A DNA stretch of 34,475 bases from Deltaproteobacteria bacterium (GTDB taxonomy: Bacteria; Desulfobacterota; Desulfobacteria; Desulfobacterales; SpSt-501): NCBI GenBank assembly GCA_016219005.1, contig JACRCN010000007.1:1-34475 (forward strand), written 5' to 3'. Shown piece after piece: positions 30,398 to 34,475 of the stretch. Below the pieces are notes generated by a model, which searched no databases, was not told the origin of the DNA, and saw only the letters and a program-made list of their open reading frames with translations. Position 1 is the first letter of the stretch, and each line of letters starts with the position of its first letter. The position numbers and the translations under genes are program-made.

Positions 30398-31834
30398 TCA
30401 CTTCGTTATTTTCAGCACGATGAACCCGGAGTCCCCGCGTTTCACGAGGAGCTGCAATTGCTCACCGGGCTTGGTTTTGCCGAGCTGGCTTTTCATCTCG
30501 GCTACCGTCTGCACCGGGGTCCGGTTGACTTCCTTGACGATGTCGGCCTGCTGCAGGCCGGCCTGATCCGCTTTGCTGCCGGACCGCACGGCCACCACCA
30601 GGACGCCCTTCTCGTTCTCGTCCAGGCCGAAGCGCTTGGCGGTTTCGGGGCTGAGGTCCGCCGCCCGGATGCCGAGCTCATCGGATTCCGGCGTCTGCCC
30701 GCCCTGGGCCACGGTCTCCGTGTCCTTGCGCTCGGCCAGCTGCACCGTAAGGGTCATCTCCTTGCCGTCCCGGAACAGCTTCACCGGCACCGCTTTGCCG
30801 ATCGGCAGGCCCGCCACGGCCGAGGAGAGCTCGCGGCCGGTGGTTACCGTTTTGCCGTCCACCGCCACGATCACATCCTTGGCCTTGATGCCGGCCTTGT
30901 CCGCCGGGTTGTCCGGGAACACCTGGGTCACGAGCACGCCCTTCTGGTTTTTGAGGCCGTAGTACTCGGCCAGTTCGGGGGTCAGGTCCTGGATGCCGAC
31001 ACCCATCCAGGCGCGGGTCACGCCCCCGTGCTCCTTGAGCTGGGCCACGATGTTGCGCGCCAGGTTGATCGGGATGGCGAAGCCGATGCCCTGGCCCTGG
31101 GCGACGATGGCCGTGTTGATGCCGATCACCTCGCCGTTCATGTTGAGCAGGGGCCCGCCGCTGTTGCCCGGATTGATGGAGGCGTCGGTCTGGATGAAAT
31201 CGTCGTAGGGGCCGGCCCCGATGAAGCGGCCCTTGGCACTGACGATGCCCGCTGTGACCGTCTGCTCCAGGCCGAAGGGGCTGCCGACGGCAATGACCCA
31301 GCTGCCGACCTCGGCTTTTCCCGAATCGCCCAGCTTCAAGGGGCTGAGGCCGCTGGCGCCCTCGATCTTGATCAGAGCCAGATCGGTCTTGGCGTCGCGG
31401 CCGATCACTTTGGCGTCGAACTCGCGTTCGTCGAAGAGGCGCACCTTGATCTGGTCGGCATCTTCGACGACGTGGTTGTTGGTGATGATGTACCCCTCCG
31501 CGTCCATGATGAGCCCGGAGCCCAGACTGCGCTGTTTCTGTTCACGACCCGGCATGCCCTCGCCGAATGGATTGCCGGGGTCCCGTTTCTCGAACGGTCC
31601 GAAGAAGTGCCGAAAGACCGGGCCGCCGCCCTTCAGGGTTTTTACCGTCCGGATGTTCACCACGCCGGGCTGGGCCTGTTTGGCCAGGGCCGAAAAGTTC
31701 GGGACCACCATCTGATACTTGGCATCGGCGGCAGCGCTGTCCGCGGCTTCGGTCCGGCTGTAGCCCCAGATGGAACCGGTCAGAACGAGGACGGCCGCTC
31801 CCGCCACCAGCTTTTTCGCGAAACGTTTCTGCAT
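30398..31834 (-). CDS. Periplasmic serine protease/chaperone HtrA (DegP/DegQ type)
   Basis: A quality-control protease of the periplasm, 478 aa. The signal peptide covers about residues 1-31. In the trypsin-like domain H121 (ITNNHVVED), D151 (DAKTDLALI) and S225 (NPGNSGGPL) form the triad. Two PDZ domains follow, at about 260-345 (start RAWMGVGIQDLTPE) and 385-478 (ELGIRAADLSPE). The loop with GPFEKRDPGNPFGEGMPG fits the Do family. I chose ATG 31834 because AAGGAGG lies 7 nt upstream and the signal peptide begins there, not the upstream ATG of the longer frame. Promoter candidate at 31883-31911. Confidence 0.94.
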   Translation of the reverse strand: MQKRFAKKLVAGAAVLVLTGSIWGYSRTEAADSAAADAKYQMVVPNFSALAKQAQPGVVNIRTVKTLKGGGPVFRHFFGPFEKRDPGNPFGEGMPGREQKQRSLGSGLIMDAEGYIITNNHVVEDADQIKVRLFDEREFDAKVIGRDAKTDLALIKIEGASGLSPLKLGDSGKAEVGSWVIAVGSPFGLEQTVTAGIVSAKGRFIGAGPYDDFIQTDASINPGNSGGPLLNMNGEVIGINTAIVAQGQGIGFAIPINLARNIVAQLKEHGGVTRAWMGVGIQDLTPELAEYYGLKNQKGVLVTQVFPDNPADKAGIKAKDVIVAVDGKTVTTGRELSSAVAGLPIGKAVPVKLFRDGKEMTLTVQLAERKDTETVAQGGQTPESDELGIRAADLSPETAKRFGLDENEKGVLVVAVRSGSKADQAGLQQADIVKEVNRTPVQTVAEMKSQLGKTKPGEQLQLLVKRGDSGFIVLKITK

Positions 31835-31882
31835 GCTCAAACCTCCTTGGTTCACGCGATCACGTTCATGTTGATTTCTATG

Positions 31883-31911
31883 ATCATAATAACGGACCCA
31901 CATCACCGCAA
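31883..31911 (-). promoter_or_regulatory. Promoter for htrA
   Basis: The minus strand has TTGCGG (31911-31906), a 17-bp spacer and TATGAT (31888-31883), about 50 nt before the htrA start. Confidence 0.42.
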
Positions 31912-32031
31912 GATGACCCGCAGATGATCAAAATATCATGTTCGGCGGCAACCGGGTGTCAGGCTTCAGGTTTTAGAAGCTATCTCAAATGGGTATCAGG
32001 CGAAGGACGGGATCGGGTTTTGGAGAAGAGC

Positions 32032-32514
32032 TCAGACAGGGCGTTTTTTGAACTCCCGCCAGGGGGCGATGGTCTTTCGCAGCAGGATCTCGGAATGGCC
32101 GCGCACGATGAAGTCCGTGAGTTCGCCGATGACCTCGTAGCCCAGGCTGCGGTAGAAGCGCTGGGCGCCGGGGTTGAAGGAGGAGACACAGATGAACACG
32201 TTGGGCGCCTCCCGGAAGATCCTCTCCTCGGCATACGCGACCAGGCGCCGGCCGATGCCCCGGCTGCGCCATCCCGGGGCGACACCGATCGACTGGATGT
32301 AGCCGATGAAGCCGCCCTGCATGTTGAGGACGATGAAGCCCAGGATTTCCTCTCCGCCTGCTGCGACGTACACCTCCTTTCCGGGGGAGGTGAGGGTTTG
32401 CACCGAGGCGTCGAAGTCCCGCTGCAGGGTGATCCACGGCTCGGAGCCGGCCATCATCCGCGCGCAGGCATCGATTTCCTCCGTGCCCTGGATCGGACGG
32501 ATGGTTGTTTCCAT
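32032..32514 (-). CDS. GNAT-family N-acetyltransferase
   Basis: A 160-aa acetyl-CoA-dependent acetyltransferase. The acetyl-CoA loop is SIGVAPGWRSRGIGRRLVAY (residues about 88-107), a textbook R-x-x-G-x-G/A motif. The late segment SFNPGAQRFYRSLGYEVIGE carries the conserved N and Y of the fold. It resembles ribosomal-protein-type acetyltransferases, but the substrate is not known. ATG 32514 has GAGG upstream. It starts 10 nt after the membrane-protein gene, so they form a two-gene unit. Confidence 0.88.
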   Translation of the reverse strand: METTIRPIQGTEEIDACARMMAGSEPWITLQRDFDASVQTLTSPGKEVYVAAGGEEILGFIVLNMQGGFIGYIQSIGVAPGWRSRGIGRRLVAYAEERIFREAPNVFICVSSFNPGAQRFYRSLGYEVIGELTDFIVRGHSEILLRKTIAPWREFKKRPV

Positions 32515-32524
32515 CAGCCCGGCC

Positions 32525-33049
32525 TCACGCCGCGCTGCGGCGTCTGAATACATAGAACAGCACCGCCATCCCGAGCGCCACGCCGATCATGATCAGCCAC
32601 ACATAGCTTTTGATGTAGGCCGCCAGCACCAGCGCGAGGCCGAGAAAACACCCCAGCAGCATGACCAGGGGGCCGAGTTGCACCCCGGCGGCAAAGGTCG
32701 TCATGGCAAGCATGAGCAGGATGATCAGCCCCGTGTTCTCGTTGTTCAGGCGTCCGGAGTGCAGGAGCATGTAGATCAGCAGAACCCCCACGGCCAGGCT
32801 CAGCCACAACAGCAGCTGGACCCTCAGCACCTGGGTCCACTTCAGGCCCTTGCCCCGAAAGCCCAGCCATTCGAGCAGCAGGCATGCGCCGGCAAACGCC
32901 GGCACCAGTGACAGCCAGTACAAGTGGCTGCGTGCGGGGTTGACATCGGTGAGGCCGACGCCGGCGAGCGCCAGCAGGATGAGGAGCGCAAAAAGGATCT
33001 TGTAGAACTTCATCTGCCGGTGAGAACTCCTGGGGATCGACTCGTCCAT
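32525..33049 (-). CDS. Six-helix membrane protein of unknown function
   Basis: A 174-aa inner-membrane protein that I do not recognise. Six hydrophobic segments are visible: about residues 15-34, 42-62, 75-96, 104-125, 127-146 and 149-168. A basic tail (FRRRSAA) and positive residues after helix 2 suggest cytoplasmic ends. The N-terminus is short and polar (MDESIPRSSHRQMKF). GGAGGAG precedes ATG 33049. It is cotranscribed with the acetyltransferase gene. Confidence 0.75.
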   Translation of the reverse strand: MDESIPRSSHRQMKFYKILFALLILLALAGVGLTDVNPARSHLYWLSLVPAFAGACLLLEWLGFRGKGLKWTQVLRVQLLLWLSLAVGVLLIYMLLHSGRLNNENTGLIILLMLAMTTFAAGVQLGPLVMLLGCFLGLALVLAAYIKSYVWLIMIGVALGMAVLFYVFRRRSAA

Positions 33050-33452
33050 TTTTCTCCTCCTTGAGGGATGGGACGGACACCAGAGTATCCGAGCACCGAT
33101 AGGCAAGACAACCATACCTTTACAAAGAAATCAACTCCAAGCCCACGGCCCGGCATGTCTTAAGGATGGTATCCCCAATTTTCAGGCAAGCTGTTTGCTT
33201 GCGATCTGCTGACGAAACCTGAACTTAATGGGCTTTATCGGCGATCGATGAAAAGCCAGGCATACCATCATGCCACCTCAGAGTTGAAGAGGTCGCTTTG
33301 CCGCGGCAGCCGATGTTCAGCCAATAGCAGGCGGGCGGTCGCAGAGATAGGCAGGAATTCGGTGAACCTTGCATATGGAAGTTCAAAAGACTCTCGACCG
33401 AAATGCAGAAACCCCCGTCGAGAGTCTTTTTACAGAATCAGTAAAGCCGACT
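33050..33452. other. Intergenic region before bacterioferritin
   Basis: About 400 bp. Apart from the ribosome-binding site of the membrane-protein gene at its left end and the hairpin at 33385-33430, I see no gene, repeat or RNA that I can support. The small open frames here lack ribosome-binding sites and conserved patterns. Confidence 0.5.
33385..33430. terminator. Terminator hairpin after bacterioferritin
   Basis: AAAAGACTCTCGAC (33385-33398) pairs perfectly with its complement at 33417-33430, with an 18-nt loop and T runs on both strands. It lies 22 nt past the bacterioferritin stop on the minus strand. Confidence 0.8.
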
Positions 33453-33920
33453 TCAGCCAACCTTGGTCGTAAGAAAAATCGGCAGCGTCATGTGCGATAT
33501 CTGATCCTGAATCGCTTCGATCTCATCGATGTGCCGATCCTCATCATTGAGGATATGCTCCAGCACTTCGCGCGTGGCGAAGTCGTTTACCTCTCCGGCT
33601 TGTTTGATTGCGGCATTGTATGCGGCTATGGCACCTGCTTCCGCGGCATGATCGTTGGTCAGTTGTTTAGGAATGTCGCTGCCGATTTGAATTCCTTTCA
33701 GGTGCGACACGACCGGTATGCCTTCGAGAAATAGTATCCGTCCGATCAGTTTTTCGGCATGCTTCATCTCGACCATGGCGCGTTTTTCGAAATGCTCGTG
33801 GAGTTTGCCATACCCCCAGTTCGCGCACATCTCCGAGTGCACCATGTACTGGTTGATTGCAGTCAATTCGTCTGCCAGAAGTGAGTTCAAGGTTTCAATG
33901 AGATCCTTATTCCCTTTCAT
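33453..33920 (-). CDS. bfr: Bacterioferritin
   Basis: An iron-storage protein that oxidises Fe(II) and stores it in a 24-subunit shell, with heme between subunit pairs. The 155-aa product keeps every di-iron ligand at the E. coli Bfr numbering: E18, E51, H54, E94, E127 and H130. It also has Met52, the axial heme ligand (VEMKHAEKL), so it is a true heme-bacterioferritin and not a plain ferritin. GGAGGATC lies before ATG 33920; the longer frame upstream is not conserved. No bacterioferritin-associated ferredoxin is adjacent. In an anaerobe it probably serves oxygen and peroxide defence as well as storage. Confidence 0.95.
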   Translation of the reverse strand: MKGNKDLIETLNSLLADELTAINQYMVHSEMCANWGYGKLHEHFEKRAMVEMKHAEKLIGRILFLEGIPVVSHLKGIQIGSDIPKQLTNDHAAEAGAIAAYNAAIKQAGEVNDFATREVLEHILNDEDRHIDEIEAIQDQISHMTLPIFLTTKVG

Positions 33921-34061
33921 CTCGATCCTCCAAGGTAAAGTTGTTGGCTGCCTATGGTGTCGCTCTCCAGGTAGCATGCCTTTTGTTGAAGATCAACCCT
34001 GAAAACCGCTAGGGCAAGGAACCCGAAAGGCATCCCTGGTGGTATTATTCGAAGTCGATCA

Positions 34062-34475
34062 TTAAAACGAGAATTCGGCCCGGAGCATGCCAGCGAAGAT
34101 GCCATCGTTGTCGCTGTCGCCGCCGGGATTCCAGACGTACTGGATGTCCGGCGTGAAGGCCAGGTTCTCAGTTATTGCGATACGATAGTATAGTTCCAGG
34201 TGATACTCCGGGTCGTTTTCGCTATAGCGGTCCCCCGGCGCGAGCGCGGCAAAGCCCAGACCCAGGTTGTCCGCGTCGCGGCCGGGGATGATCCCCTTGA
34301 GGTTGACCCCTCCGGAGGCCTCCCATCCCACGATGTAGACATCGTCGTTGTTCCAGCCGAAGCGGCCGAAGAGCCCCAGCATCTCGGTGATCTGCTGGTC
34401 CGCACTCACCCCCACGCCCCAGCCCTTGGCCTTCCGGCCGGCGATGAAGGTGCGCTCGCTGTCGAGCTTGGAGTG
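34062..34475 (-). CDS. Outer-membrane carbohydrate porin (OprB-like), C-terminal part
   Basis: Only the last 137 codons are in the window; the gene runs off the right edge. Alternating beta-strand pattern, short turns rich in D, N and G, and a C-terminal Phe (LRAEFSF) mark an outer-membrane beta-barrel. EYHLELYYRIAITENLAFTP and DIQYVWNPGGDSDND are typical of the end of OprB-family carbohydrate-selective porins. The exact solute is unknown. Confidence 0.82.
   Translation of the reverse strand, partial: HSKLDSERTFIAGRKAKGWGVGVSADQQITEMLGLFGRFGWNNDDVYIVGWEASGGVNLKGIIPGRDADNLGLGFAALAPGDRYSENDPEYHLELYYRIAITENLAFTPDIQYVWNPGGDSDNDGIFAGMLRAEFSF

Noticed and set aside
33248-33472. Small plus-strand open frame of 74 codons upstream of the bacterioferritin end
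   Set aside because: No ribosome-binding site, no family pattern, and it runs through a terminator hairpin.
1-34475. CRISPR arrays, tRNA or rRNA genes
   Set aside because: No regularly spaced direct repeats and no cloverleaf or rRNA-like stretches were seen; a dedicated RNA search was not possible.

Overview
The window looks like a chromosomal segment of a GC-rich, anaerobic, probably sulfate-reducing Desulfobacterota (the old Deltaproteobacteria). This is inferred from gene content, not from a marker gene. The signs are several corrinoid-dependent methyltransferase parts, a reductive activator of corrinoid enzymes, two TRAP carboxylate transporters, two nickel-pincer (LarA) family enzymes, a sigma-28 type flagellar promoter and bacterioferritin.

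Left part (1-7549): housekeeping and envelope genes. In order they are the start of an FAD enzyme, recX, flgM behind a near-perfect sigma-28 promoter, a small unknown gene, sppA, mtgA, a small heat-shock protein, a protein with two ribbon-helix-helix-like units, and a SxxK serine hydrolase. A 143-bp element with inverted ends lies just upstream of recX; a second copy lies near 30.2 kb.

Centre (7755-25870): an accessory C1 and organic-acid region with two minus-strand units. The upstream unit (23920 down to 15961) reads dctP-dctQ-dctM, LarA-family enzyme, FadR-type regulator, MtaA/MtbA-like methyltransferase with an H-x-C...C zinc motif, a second UroD-type methyltransferase without that motif, and a corrinoid protein. 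The downstream unit (15493 down to 9181) reads dctP-dctQ-dctM, XRE-cupin regulator, a UroD-methyltransferase/corrinoid fusion, and a methyltetrahydrofolate methyltransferase. A second LarA-family gene (+) converges on the downstream unit. The corrinoid activator (+) diverges from the upstream unit across a promoter that contains an inverted repeat. All four parts of the classical demethylase scheme are present: methyltransferase I, corrinoid protein, methyltransferase II and activating enzyme. The working model is uptake of a small (perhaps alpha-hydroxy or alpha-keto) acid by TRAP transport, stereochemical adjustment by Ni-pincer enzymes, methyl transfer to corrinoid, and delivery of the methyl to tetrahydrofolate. 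The substrate is unknown.

Right part (25946-34475): an inositol-monophosphatase-like protein with altered metal ligands, an HD-domain protein, an EmrB-type MFS exporter, a Dus tRNA-modifying enzyme, an HtrA/DegQ protease, a GNAT acetyltransferase with a six-helix membrane protein, bacterioferritin, and the end of an outer-membrane porin. No tRNA, rRNA, CRISPR array or transposase gene was seen.
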